The notes under the pieces were generated by a model. It was not told where the DNA came from. It did no database searches and was given only the letters and a program-made list of their open reading frames with translations. This document shows positions 1-6,790 of a DNA stretch of 6,952 bases, in pieces. The DNA is taken from NCBI GenBank assembly GCA_037445875.1, contig JBBIJR010000121.1, positions 1 to 6,952 of the forward strand, written 5' to 3'. Position numbers and translations under genes: made by a program. The stretch comes from JBBIJR01 sp037445875. Lineage in GTDB: Bacteria > CLD3 > SB21. Positions within the stretch are counted from its first letter, which is position 1, and each line of letters starts with the position of its first letter.

Positions 1-69
1 TACGCACGGTGGTGTGACAGGGAAAGCGGGCGACCGCCTACCTATGTTAATTGAGGCCCCGGCGTCAGT

Positions 70-3000
70 CTAGAAATCGTAGCCGATGGAAAAGTAGTGC
101 TTGGCATCCCCTCCGTTGAAGCGGGGGCTCATGATGTTCCAGGCAAGGTCGTAGCGCAACACGAAGAAGCCGATGAACGCCCGGATCCCGAATCCGTAGC
201 CCATTCGTACATCCTCGAATACGGTCGAGCCGTCCGCCAGCTTTCTGGTCCATCGAAAACTACTGCGGTTGTACTGGATGTTGCCCAGGCGGTCGACGTA
301 CCGGTATGTGCCACTCCGATAGCCGACCAGCTGTCCACCTTGATCGAAGATGGGAAGCTCGAGTTCCCTTCCGCCCCACGCTGCGCCGATGTCGAGGAAC
401 GTAACGCCGCGTATCTGCTGGAGAAAGAGAGGAAGAGGGAACCCCAATTGCATGAGGTGAACGAAAGGAAATCTGAATTCGAAATTGCCGACCAGGTACC
501 GTGTGCCCTGAAGTTCGTAGTAGTAGCTTCCTCGAACGGGTGTCACGAACGTCGCCAGAAAGTCCTCAAACGAGTCCACCAGGATGTCGCCGTTGATGAA
601 GCTGGGCGCGATCCAGTTGTCGAGACCGCCGATGAAAAAGCGCTGGGGGTTGCGTCCAAAGGTCGTCCCACCGCTGCCTCGCATGGCGACCGCATAGTAC
701 CTGTTAAACCAGAAGTACTTGCGGTAATCGCCCGCGACCGTGACAAAGCGGAGCCCGTTTTCTCCGTATCCGGGGCTGCCCGTAACAGAGATCTGGGCGC
801 GATGGCCGTCAAAAGGACCGAAGATCGTAAATAGCGAATTGTCGGTTGTAAGAGCAAGTGACAGCAGCGTGTTCTGCGAACGCCGCGTTGGTCCGAGACC
901 GGGGATTTGATCCTTGGGAATGCCGACCGACGACGCGACCGTGGTCTCCCGGGCCAGGGTGAACTGCGTTACGCCGAAGTCAATGCGATTGAACTTATTG
1001 AACGGGCGGGAGGCAATGAAGCCGACTCCGTAATACCGATAACGCACAAAACTGTCCGTGAAGCCATCCGGTCCCCCAAACGTGGTATCGGGATACTCCG
1101 TCAGGTAGTCGGTCGCAAACGAATACGCCGTATGAAACGCCGATAGCCCATAGTCTGTTCGGCGGGACAGGTAGTAATAGGAACCGTAGAAACTGCTGTT
1201 CTTCAAGTCGAAAAACAGGTTCGTGCCGAACAACAGCCGGTGATTGCCCAGGATGTCGCTGAAGGCGAACATCGTCGTGCCCTGGAATCCGATGAAGGTA
1301 TTGAATCCGGCGGTCCCGTAAACGAGGTCGGGAGTGAACTTGACCTTGTATTTTCGGATGCGATAATCGCCCGAATCGGTCTTGTAAACCCGTTCCGGGA
1401 GCGTCACGATAGGAAGTTCCTCCTCCCGCGTGGTGTCGGGCTCGTATCCGGAGAACACGTAATTCCTGAACGACAGGGTTTCATCGGTCTTGCGGCCTGC
1501 TGTGTCGTTCTGTGCCGAATCCCCCCCGCTGAACGTGACCGTCGTGGAATCACCGGCCAGACCTGCCTCCAGCAGCACCGGTTCGCTCTTCTTGCCCTTG
1601 CCAATCTCTTCGCTCAGGGTCTCCGGGAGGTCGTTGTGCTTGCGGAACTTCTTCATCGAAACGGTCAGCGGCAGGTCCAGAGGCTTGATTTCGAACGGAT
1701 TCTTCAACGTAAATAGGTCGAACCCGCCCTTGTTGAATCCGGTAAAGGCCGCGAGCTTCCCATCCGGGCTGAGGGACGGCTGGAAAATGCCGCTCAGATT
1801 GTTTGTGATCGCGTAGTTCTCCCCGGCAGCGAGATCCGCAACGTAGAGATTGCTGACGCCGTTCCGGTCGGAGGTAAACAGCAGCCTCGTGTCGTCGGGT
1901 CCCCATTCCGGCCAGTCGTCGTTCATCTCATCCGTCGTGACGCGTACCATGCCCGACCCGTCGGCATTGATCACGTATACGTCCGTTTGATTGTAATCGA
2001 AGCGGCCGATGTCAAAGTCCGCGGCAGGCGCGCCCAGGTGGTCCCGTCGATCGGAGACAAAGGCGATCTTCTTGCCCGTGCGGCTGAAAACGGGACGCGA
2101 ATCGCTGAAAATATCGTCGGTCAGTTTGTACTTCTCCCGCTTTTCGAGGTCCAGCACATAAATGTCGCTGTGACCGTGCCGGAGACCTGCAAAAGCGATC
2201 TTGCTGCCATCCGGACTCCAGGAACCGCCGAATACGCCTTCCAGGTCATTCCACTTGAAGGAGCTGATCCTGCCGGTCGCAACGTCCACGATCAGCAGCG
2301 CGTCGTTGTCGCTGGCCTTTGCGGAAAACACCAACTGGCTGCCGTCCGGGCTCCAACCGATTCCCGGGCTGAGCCAGTGCAGTTCCTCGAGACTGGGCGT
2401 CTTTTCGCCGGATACGATCTTCTTGATGACCTGTCCGTCGATGGCGGAGATCAATAAGATGTCCGCATAGCCGGACTTGTCCGTCAGAAAGGCTATCTTG
2501 TCTCCCTGGGGTGACAGAGATGGCGTGATATTGTAGAAGTTGCCGTCCTTATCGTGACGCGTCAGTTGCTTCCCGATCTCTTTGACGGAAACCATGGAGC
2601 CGATGTCCGGAAAGTACGTCTTACGGTGGTACATGGCCCACTTCTCGGAAAACTCTTCCATCTTCATCCCGAAAGCAGCCTCTGAGGTCGCGTTGGATGT
2701 GCCTGCGACGCGGAATTTGGTCACGAATTCCGCCACCTTTTCTTTTCCGTACCGGTCTTCGATATACCGAAAAATTGTGGGTCCGGCCGTGTAGACCGCG
2801 TAACCGCTCATTTGATCGATCGAAGGCAGATAGCCTTCCACGACGGCATCGCGTACGAACATGTCTGAATTCGTGTCGAAAAATTCATACCGCGACGAGT
2901 ACTCCGCAAGACCTTCGGCAAACCACAACGGAATCTGCACCCGGAAACGGCCCGTGAGCATCGACTGGAGCGACCCGCCGTACATGTAGTCGTTCATGAC

Positions 3001-3450
3001 TCCATGAACGAGTTCGTGATGAATGACATGCCGGAATTTCTCGTAGGAGCCTTCGTAGGGAAGGACGATTCGGTTCTTGAAGATCTCCGTGACACCCCCG
3101 ATACCCTCGCTCAGATACTCGTCCAGGACGTTGGTCTGCTGGAATTGATTGTGGGAGTTGTAGATGACGAACGAGATGCGGTTGGTGAGTTCGTAGTCGC
3201 CAAAGTCCTTGAGAATGTAGACCAGAGCGCTTTCTGCGGCATCGGCCGTGAATTCGGCTATTCCCTCCCCTCCCTGGTAGAAATACACATCAAAATGCTT
3301 GGACTGCACGAATCTCCAATGGAAGTCCTTGTACTGCACCTTGTTTTGGCCAAAGAACTTTTGTTCTTCCTGACCACGAACGGACGCTCCGTCGGTGATC
3401 AAGTGGAGGGCCGCCACTATGGCCAGTAACCACTTAACCGGACTGCGCAT
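70..3450 (-). CDS. Secreted gluzincin metallopeptidase-like / TolB-type propeller / outer-membrane barrel protein
   Basis: Predicted outer-membrane protein of 1126 residues in four parts. Residues 1-26 are a signal peptide (basic MRSPVK, then a hydrophobic core) with no lipobox cysteine. Residues about 35-285 resemble a peptidase MA (gluzincin) domain, with HELVH at 145-149 and a likely third zinc ligand E179 in the WFAEGLAEY segment. Residues about 300-585 hold six PD40/WD40-like repeats (SLSPQGDKIAF, GWSPDGSQLVF, SWSPDGSKIAF, VFSRTGKKIAF, EWGPDDTRLLF, SLSPDGKLAAF), giving a six-bladed TolB-like propeller; blade 4 carries an insert near 470-490. A charged, Ser/Thr-rich linker (about 600-690) leads to a beta-barrel (about 700-1126) with Omp85-like traits: FFIGGLDNW, FLDIGAAWGG, a GYGFGIRAFIG end strand and a terminal Phe. 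The start at 3450 is chosen because AAAAGGAG lies 6 bases upstream and the signal peptide begins there. A longer in-frame start at 3744 would overlap ndk and bury the signal peptide. Substrate and true function are unknown. Confidence 0.9.
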   Translation of the reverse strand: MRSPVKWLLAIVAALHLITDGASVRGQEEQKFFGQNKVQYKDFHWRFVQSKHFDVYFYQGGEGIAEFTADAAESALVYILKDFGDYELTNRISFVIYNSHNQFQQTNVLDEYLSEGIGGVTEIFKNRIVLPYEGSYEKFRHVIHHELVHGVMNDYMYGGSLQSMLTGRFRVQIPLWFAEGLAEYSSRYEFFDTNSDMFVRDAVVEGYLPSIDQMSGYAVYTAGPTIFRYIEDRYGKEKVAEFVTKFRVAGTSNATSEAAFGMKMEEFSEKWAMYHRKTYFPDIGSMVSVKEIGKQLTRHDKDGNFYNITPSLSPQGDKIAFLTDKSGYADILLISAIDGQVIKKIVSGEKTPSLEELHWLSPGIGWSPDGSQLVFSAKASDNDALLIVDVATGRISSFKWNDLEGVFGGSWSPDGSKIAFAGLRHGHSDIYVLDLEKREKYKLTDDIFSDSRPVFSRTGKKIAFVSDRRDHLGAPAADFDIGRFDYNQTDVYVINADGSGMVRVTTDEMNDDWPEWGPDDTRLLFTSDRNGVSNLYVADLAAGENYAITNNLSGIFQPSLSPDGKLAAFTGFNKGGFDLFTLKNPFEIKPLDLPLTVSMKKFRKHNDLPETLSEEIGKGKKSEPVLLEAGLAGDSTTVTFSGGDSAQNDTAGRKTDETLSFRNYVFSGYEPDTTREEELPIVTLPERVYKTDSGDYRIRKYKVKFTPDLVYGTAGFNTFIGFQGTTMFAFSDILGNHRLLFGTNLFFDLKNSSFYGSYYYLSRRTDYGLSAFHTAYSFATDYLTEYPDTTFGGPDGFTDSFVRYRYYGVGFIASRPFNKFNRIDFGVTQFTLARETTVASSVGIPKDQIPGLGPTRRSQNTLLSLALTTDNSLFTIFGPFDGHRAQISVTGSPGYGENGLRFVTVAGDYRKYFWFNRYYAVAMRGSGGTTFGRNPQRFFIGGLDNWIAPSFINGDILVDSFEDFLATFVTPVRGSYYYELQGTRYLVGNFEFRFPFVHLMQLGFPLPLFLQQIRGVTFLDIGAAWGGRELELPIFDQGGQLVGYRSGTYRYVDRLGNIQYNRSSFRWTRKLADGSTVFEDVRMGYGFGIRAFIGFFVLRYDLAWNIMSPRFNGGDAKHYFSIGYDF
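3373..3450 (-). other. Signal peptide coding segment of the envelope protein
   Basis: Residues 1-26 have a short basic n-region (Arg2, Lys6), a hydrophobic core from about 7 to 18 (WLLAIVAALHLI) and a small-residue region (GASVRG) before a charged mature N-terminus starting QEEQ. This predicts Sec export. The exact cleavage site is uncertain: after Ala22 or after Gly26. There is no cysteine at the junction, so a lipoprotein is unlikely. Confidence 0.75.
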
Positions 3451-3456
3451 TCCAAA

Positions 3457-3464
3457 CTCCTTTT
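3457..3464 (-). promoter_or_regulatory. Ribosome binding site for the envelope protein gene
   Basis: On the minus strand AAAAGGAG sits 6 bases before the ATG at 3450. This near-consensus Shine-Dalgarno site decides the start in favour of residue M99 of the longer open frame, which would otherwise begin at 3744. Confidence 0.85.
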
Positions 3465-3519
3465 GTTGTTCTAACGACGACTTCGGCGGGCTGACCACGA
3501 AGTCCGGCACGTATTGGAC

Positions 3520-3541
3520 TAAACTCCACGTGGAAGGTTTA
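3520..3541. repeat. Interrupted palindrome centred on CCACGTGG
   Basis: The 8-bp perfect palindrome CCACGTGG (3526-3533; 10 bp as TCCACGTGGA) is flanked by the inverted arms TAAAC (3520-3524) and GTTTA (3537-3541). It lies 70-91 bases upstream of the minus-strand start codon, where an operator or a leader hairpin for that gene could sit. This is a pattern observation only; I do not recognise a specific regulator. Confidence 0.4.
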
Positions 3542-3570
3542 ATTCCACCCGCACGACGGTCCTTAGAAGG

Positions 3571-3600
3571 TACGCTGAATACGGCTGAAACGGGCTGAAA
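3571..3600. repeat. Three tandem 10-bp direct repeats (CGGCTGAAA type)
   Basis: Read on the plus strand, three consecutive 10-base units are TACGCTGAAT, ACGGCTGAAA and CGGGCTGAAA, sharing GCTGAA at exactly 10-base spacing. An inverted copy of the first unit's core (ATTCAGCG against CGCTGAAT) lies at 3640-3647, across the predicted -10 box of the ndk promoter. Relative to a start site near 3649 the triple repeat spans about -78 to -49, a usual place for an activator. One-turn phasing suggests protein binding on one face of the helix. Confidence 0.5.
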
Positions 3601-3613
3601 GTTCAAAAAGTCA

Positions 3614-3642
3614 TTGATAGAAAAGGACTTATCCGCTATATT
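3614..3642 (+). promoter_or_regulatory. Sigma70-like promoter for ndk-cinA
   Basis: TTGATA (3614-3619) and TATATT (3637-3642) are separated by exactly 17 bases. Each hexamer matches the sigma70 consensus at five of six positions. Transcription would begin near 3649 and give a leader of about 80 bases before the ndk start at 3729. Position and direction fit the ndk-cinA pair. No equally good promoter was found for the minus-strand gene. Confidence 0.65.
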
Positions 3643-3671
3643 CAGCGAGTCAAACGTAAACAAATTGCCCG

Positions 3672-3696
3672 GCAGATTCAAGCAGATTCTATCTGC
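3672..3696 (+). repeat. GCAGATTC direct repeat and short hairpin in the ndk leader
   Basis: GCAGATTC occurs at 3672-3679 and again at 3682-3689, a 10-base period. The second copy forms a perfect inverted repeat with what follows: GCAGAT (3682-3687), loop TCT, ATCTGC (3691-3696). In the mRNA this would be a 6-bp hairpin about 32 bases before the ndk start codon. It could be an operator half-site pair or a leader structure. No U-tract follows, so it is not a terminator. Confidence 0.35.
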
Positions 3697-3728
3697 AATC
3701 ACCTTACATGATGGAGAACAAAGGACGT

Positions 3729-4154
3729 ATGGGAAACAGGACATTGGCCATTCTAAAACCGGACTGTGTCAGAAAGAACCTGCAGGGTAAGGTTCTGGCC
3801 ATGATACAACAGGCGGGCTTCCGGGTTATCGGCATGAAACAAGTTCGGCTGACCAAGGTCCAGGCGGAAGGCTTCTATGCCGTCCATCGCGACCGGGGTT
3901 TCTTTGACGAGCTCACTACGTTCATGAGTTCCGGCCCGTGCGTTCCTATGGTTCTCGAGCGGGAGGACGCCGTCGCCCGCTTTCGGGACGTGATCGGTGC
4001 GACGGACCCGAAAGACGCCAATCCCGGCACTGTGCGTAGAGAATTTGCCGACAACAAGGGCGAAAACATCGTCCATGGCTCCGACTCTGACGAAAATGCC
4101 GCCTCCGAAATAGCCTTCTTTTTTACCCAGCACGAACTGATAGCCAACAGCTAA
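3729..4154 (+). CDS. ndk: Nucleoside diphosphate kinase
   Basis: Cytoplasmic enzyme that moves the gamma phosphate of ATP onto NDPs through a phosphohistidine, balancing NTP and dNTP pools. The 141-residue product has the family length and hallmarks: RTLAILKPD at the N-terminus with the active-site Lys10, Tyr50, Phe58, Arg86, Thr92, Arg103 and Asn113, and the catalytic His116 in NIVHGSDS. Start: ATG 3729 is preferred because the protein then begins MGNRTLAILKPD like known homologues, with purine-rich GGAG and AAAGGA upstream, although AAAGGA is only 3 bases from the ATG. The in-frame ATGs at 3708 and 3711 would add seven or six residues and lack a ribosome binding site. It is first in a likely operon with cinA and follows the TTGATA/TATATT promoter. 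Confidence 0.97.
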   Translation: MGNRTLAILKPDCVRKNLQGKVLAMIQQAGFRVIGMKQVRLTKVQAEGFYAVHRDRGFFDELTTFMSSGPCVPMVLEREDAVARFRDVIGATDPKDANPGTVRREFADNKGENIVHGSDSDENAASEIAFFFTQHELIANS

Positions 4155-4160
4155 CGCCGG

Positions 4161-5429
4161 ATGAAAGCGGAAATTCTGGTCATCGGCGATGAGATTCTGC
4201 TCGGCCAGATCGTAGATACCAATTCCGCCTTCATAGCCCTGCGTCTGGCCGAGTTCGGCATTCGGATCCACCGCATAGCCAAGGTGGGGGATGACGAAAA
4301 CGCCATTGTAGACGCGCTTGATGATGCCACGCGCCATGCCGAAATCGTCATCGCCTGCGGCGGCCTTGGCCCCACGCATGACGACCGGACTCGATTTGCC
4401 GTGGCCCGATTCCTTGGGAGCGAACTGAGAACAAACGTCGAAGCGCTGGCTGCCATCACGGAACGATTTGTCCGGGCCGGCCGCCGGATGAACAAAGCCA
4501 ACGAAGTGCAGGCGTTGATTCCCTACGGAGCTGCATGGCTCGCGAACGAAGTGGGAACGGCCCCTGGCCTGCAATTCGCCAGAGGCTCGACGACGTTCTT
4601 CTGCATCCAGGGTGTTCCCCGTGAGATGGAATGGATGATGGCAGCGCACGTCCTGCCTTATGTGAGGCAGCGCGCGTCCGGCCACGTGCTCCGCTGGCGA
4701 ACCATCCACGTGACCGCCGTTCCCGAGTCTACCCTGTATGAAGGCACCAGGGACGTCATCCAGGAGTACCGCGGCCGCGTAGAGGTTGCCTTCCTTCCCA
4801 AACTGTCGCGGGGCGTGGATATTCGCCTCACTGTGCACGATATGGATGCTGATGTGGCCAACCGCCTGATTCCCGAAATAGAGGGCAAGCTCGTGGCCCG
4901 GATCGATGAGAGATTCCGACATGCCGTCTACGGCTTCGACGACGAGACGATGGAGGATGTAGTTGCGGAGCTGTTCTTTCGCAGCGGCAAGACCATCGCC
5001 ACGGCCGAATCGTGTACGGGCGGGCTCGTGGCCCACCGTCTCACCAACGTATCCGGCAGCTCACGGTACTTCCTGCAGGGATTCACGACCTACTCCAATG
5101 AGAGCAAGATCCGAGAACTCGGGATCGATTCATCGCTGATCGAGCGGTACGGGGCGGTGAGCGAAGAAGTGGCGGCAGCCATGGCGGCGCGTGTACGGGA
5201 GGTGGATATCGGTCTGGCGGTCACCGGCATTGCAGGGCCGACGGGCGGGACGCCAGAAAAACCGGTGGGAACGGTCCACATGGCGTTGAATGCGAACGAT
5301 CATGCCGAAGTATATCGGCCGCTCGTCCTTCCGTACCCCGTCCAGCGTATCGAATTCAAAGAGCGAACCTCGCAGATTGCTTTGGACTTGGTTAGGAAGT
5401 ATCTTTTGAGTAGATTGGATCGGGCCTGA
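4161..5429 (+). CDS. cinA: CinA-family protein: molybdopterin-binding-like domain plus nicotinamide-nucleotide amidase
   Basis: Two-domain CinA of 422 residues, the usual full length. Residues 1 to about 170 form the MoCF-like (COG1058) domain, with the GDEILLGQIVDTN segment at 9-21 and CGGLGPTHDD at 66-75. A middle segment follows. Residues about 265-420 form the PncC-like domain with TAESCTGG (281-288), FTTYSNESK (308-316), YGAVSEE (330-336) and TGIAGPTGGT (355-364). In characterised homologues the C-terminal domain deamidates NMN to nicotinate mononucleotide, recycling pyridine nucleotides, and the N-terminal domain has been linked to ADP-ribose pyrophosphatase activity. It starts 6 bases after the ndk stop without a clear Shine-Dalgarno site, so translational coupling to ndk is likely. 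The historical name refers to competence induction; nothing here supports a competence role. Confidence 0.95.
   Translation: MKAEILVIGDEILLGQIVDTNSAFIALRLAEFGIRIHRIAKVGDDENAIVDALDDATRHAEIVIACGGLGPTHDDRTRFAVARFLGSELRTNVEALAAITERFVRAGRRMNKANEVQALIPYGAAWLANEVGTAPGLQFARGSTTFFCIQGVPREMEWMMAAHVLPYVRQRASGHVLRWRTIHVTAVPESTLYEGTRDVIQEYRGRVEVAFLPKLSRGVDIRLTVHDMDADVANRLIPEIEGKLVARIDERFRHAVYGFDDETMEDVVAELFFRSGKTIATAESCTGGLVAHRLTNVSGSSRYFLQGFTTYSNESKIRELGIDSSLIERYGAVSEEVAAAMAARVREVDIGLAVTGIAGPTGGTPEKPVGTVHMALNANDHAEVYRPLVLPYPVQRIEFKERTSQIALDLVRKYLLSRLDRA
5377..5405 (+). promoter_or_regulatory. Weak candidate promoter inside the cinA 3' end for the methyltransferase
   Basis: TTGCTT (5377-5382) and TATCTT (5400-5405) are 17 bases apart, in an AT-richer stretch at the end of cinA. 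Only three of six and four of six positions match the sigma70 consensus. It would transcribe the methyltransferase independently of ndk-cinA. The match is weak enough to occur by chance. Confidence 0.2.
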
Positions 5430-5479
5430 TTTAGCCATCCAACAAACCTCACCATACGACGGTGATCAACGGACGTCAA

Positions 5480-6790
5480 ATGACAGTTGCTCCAAACATA
5501 TCCGCGACTGCGGAAGTCAAACCCACGAATCGGCTGCAGCGCTTGAGGCAATTGCTCGATTCTGATCTGGACTTCGCAAAATCTGCCAACGGAAAAGGCT
5601 CGCGCCACTCCTGGCATGCGTTTCCAGCCAAATTCCCGCCGGAGTTGCCCAGACTCTTCATTGAAAACCTCACGGACCGTGGTGAGATCGTACTGGACCC
5701 CATGGCAGGCTCATGCACCACACTCATTGAAGCCGCTGTTGCGGGGCGAAAGGCCGTTGGTTTTGACATAGACCCGCTGTCGCTTCTGGTAGGAGCTGCC
5801 AAGGGGAGCCGCTTCAGCGTGGACCACTTGAAGAACACAGGCCACAGGGTTCTTCGATCTGCCTATGCGAGATTCAAGTCCCGGCGTTCGGAACTGAAAA
5901 CGCAGTTGACCAAACGGTTCGACGCAGACGACCAGGCATTCCTCGATTACTGGTTTGGTAGGACCCTCCAGCTTGAACTGCTGGCCATCCTGGAACAGAT
6001 CGAGGAGTTACCGGAAAGTCCGGTCAGGCGTGTTCTGCTCATGTTATTTTCCGCTATCATCATTACGAAATCCGGTGGAGTCACACTTGCGAGAGATCTG
6101 GCTCATACCCGGCCCCACAGGGTGACCGACAAGAAGCCGCGGTCTGCTTTCACGGAATTCAGTAACAAGTTGACCCGAATCGCAGTGGATGCGTGCGAGG
6201 AACTTGCTGAAACCGTTGTACTGCAGCAAGGCGACGCAAGAGAACTTCGTATGCCTGCCGATAGCGTAGACCTCATCGTTACATCGCCTCCTTACGCAAA
6301 CAATGCTATTGATTATATGCGAGCGCACAAGTTCTCGCTGGTGTGGTTTGGACACAGGATCACCGATCTGAAAGGCATCCGGAAGTCCTACATTGGATCT
6401 GAAGGATCGACCAACGTACATGTCGGCTCACTACCCGAATCCGTAATTCGCATTGTGGGTGAGCTCGGCAAGAAGCGTGAGCGCAAAGCGGAATCCCTGG
6501 CGCGCTACTACTTGGAAATGAAGGACGTCCTCAAGGAGATGCATCGTGTTTTGAAACCCGGGCGCGCGGCCATTTTAGTTGTTGCGAGTTCTGTGCTGAT
6601 GGGAGTGGACGTGCAGACTCACCGATGTCTCTCGGAGATTGGTCGGGCCGAAGGCTTCGACGTGGTAGGTATAGGGCAAAGGAGGATTCATCGGGACCGG
6701 AGAATGATGCCTTCCAGTCACAACGGAAATCAGTCAGGCATCGAGAAGCGTATGCACGAAGAATACGTGATTGGATACTGGAAGTCATGA
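5480..6790 (+). CDS. Amino-type DNA methyltransferase (N6-adenine or N4-cytosine)
   Basis: SAM-dependent DNA methyltransferase of 436 residues, similar to the N6_N4_Mtase family. Motif X-like HSWHAFPAKFPP is at 43-54, SAM-binding motif I DPMAGSCTT at 73-81, the motif II acidic residue in GFDIDP (D96 or D98), a motif III-like QQGDA at 250-254, and catalytic motif IV TSPPY at 268-272. A MTase-like end follows (MHRVLKPGR near 354-362 and RRMMPSS near 407-413). Motif I precedes motif IV by about 190 residues; that gap could hold the target-recognition region, so an alpha- or gamma-like order fits better than a beta-class order. The recognition sequence, and whether A or C is methylated, cannot be read from the sequence. 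Start: ATG 5480 has GGA 6 bases upstream; an in-frame GTG at 5462 would add six residues but has no ribosome binding site. It lies 50 bases after cinA and overlaps the next gene by ATGA. Confidence 0.9.
   Translation: MTVAPNISATAEVKPTNRLQRLRQLLDSDLDFAKSANGKGSRHSWHAFPAKFPPELPRLFIENLTDRGEIVLDPMAGSCTTLIEAAVAGRKAVGFDIDPLSLLVGAAKGSRFSVDHLKNTGHRVLRSAYARFKSRRSELKTQLTKRFDADDQAFLDYWFGRTLQLELLAILEQIEELPESPVRRVLLMLFSAIIITKSGGVTLARDLAHTRPHRVTDKKPRSAFTEFSNKLTRIAVDACEELAETVVLQQGDARELRMPADSVDLIVTSPPYANNAIDYMRAHKFSLVWFGHRITDLKGIRKSYIGSEGSTNVHVGSLPESVIRIVGELGKKRERKAESLARYYLEMKDVLKEMHRVLKPGRAAILVVASSVLMGVDVQTHRCLSEIGRAEGFDVVGIGQRRIHRDRRMMPSSHNGNQSGIEKRMHEEYVIGYWKS

Noticed and set aside
26..37. Possible terminator for the minus-strand gene (GCGG, 4-base loop, CCGC)
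   Set aside because: The stem is only 4 bp and is followed on the minus strand by just three T residues; too weak to call.
2..73. Short plus-strand open frame from the left edge ending in TAG, possibly the tail of an upstream gene
   Set aside because: Only 23 codons are visible, with no recognisable motif, and it meets the stop codon of the minus-strand gene; chance is likely.
97..834. A 245-codon plus-strand open frame opposite the barrel region of the envelope gene
   Set aside because: It is antisense to a well-supported coding region and shows no recognisable motifs; treated as a shadow frame.
3451..3744. In-frame N-terminal extension of the envelope protein to an ATG at 3744
   Set aside because: It would overlap the ndk start, add 98 residues with no domain features, and place the clear signal peptide and ribosome binding site inside the protein.
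3753..5036. A 427-codon open frame on the minus strand covering ndk and most of cinA
   Set aside because: It lies antisense to two genes with unmistakable family motifs, has no recognisable domain, and is expected from codon bias in GC-rich coding DNA.
5430..5479. Terminator between cinA and the methyltransferase
   Set aside because: The 50-base gap contains no stable stem followed by a T-run, so readthrough from ndk-cinA cannot be excluded.
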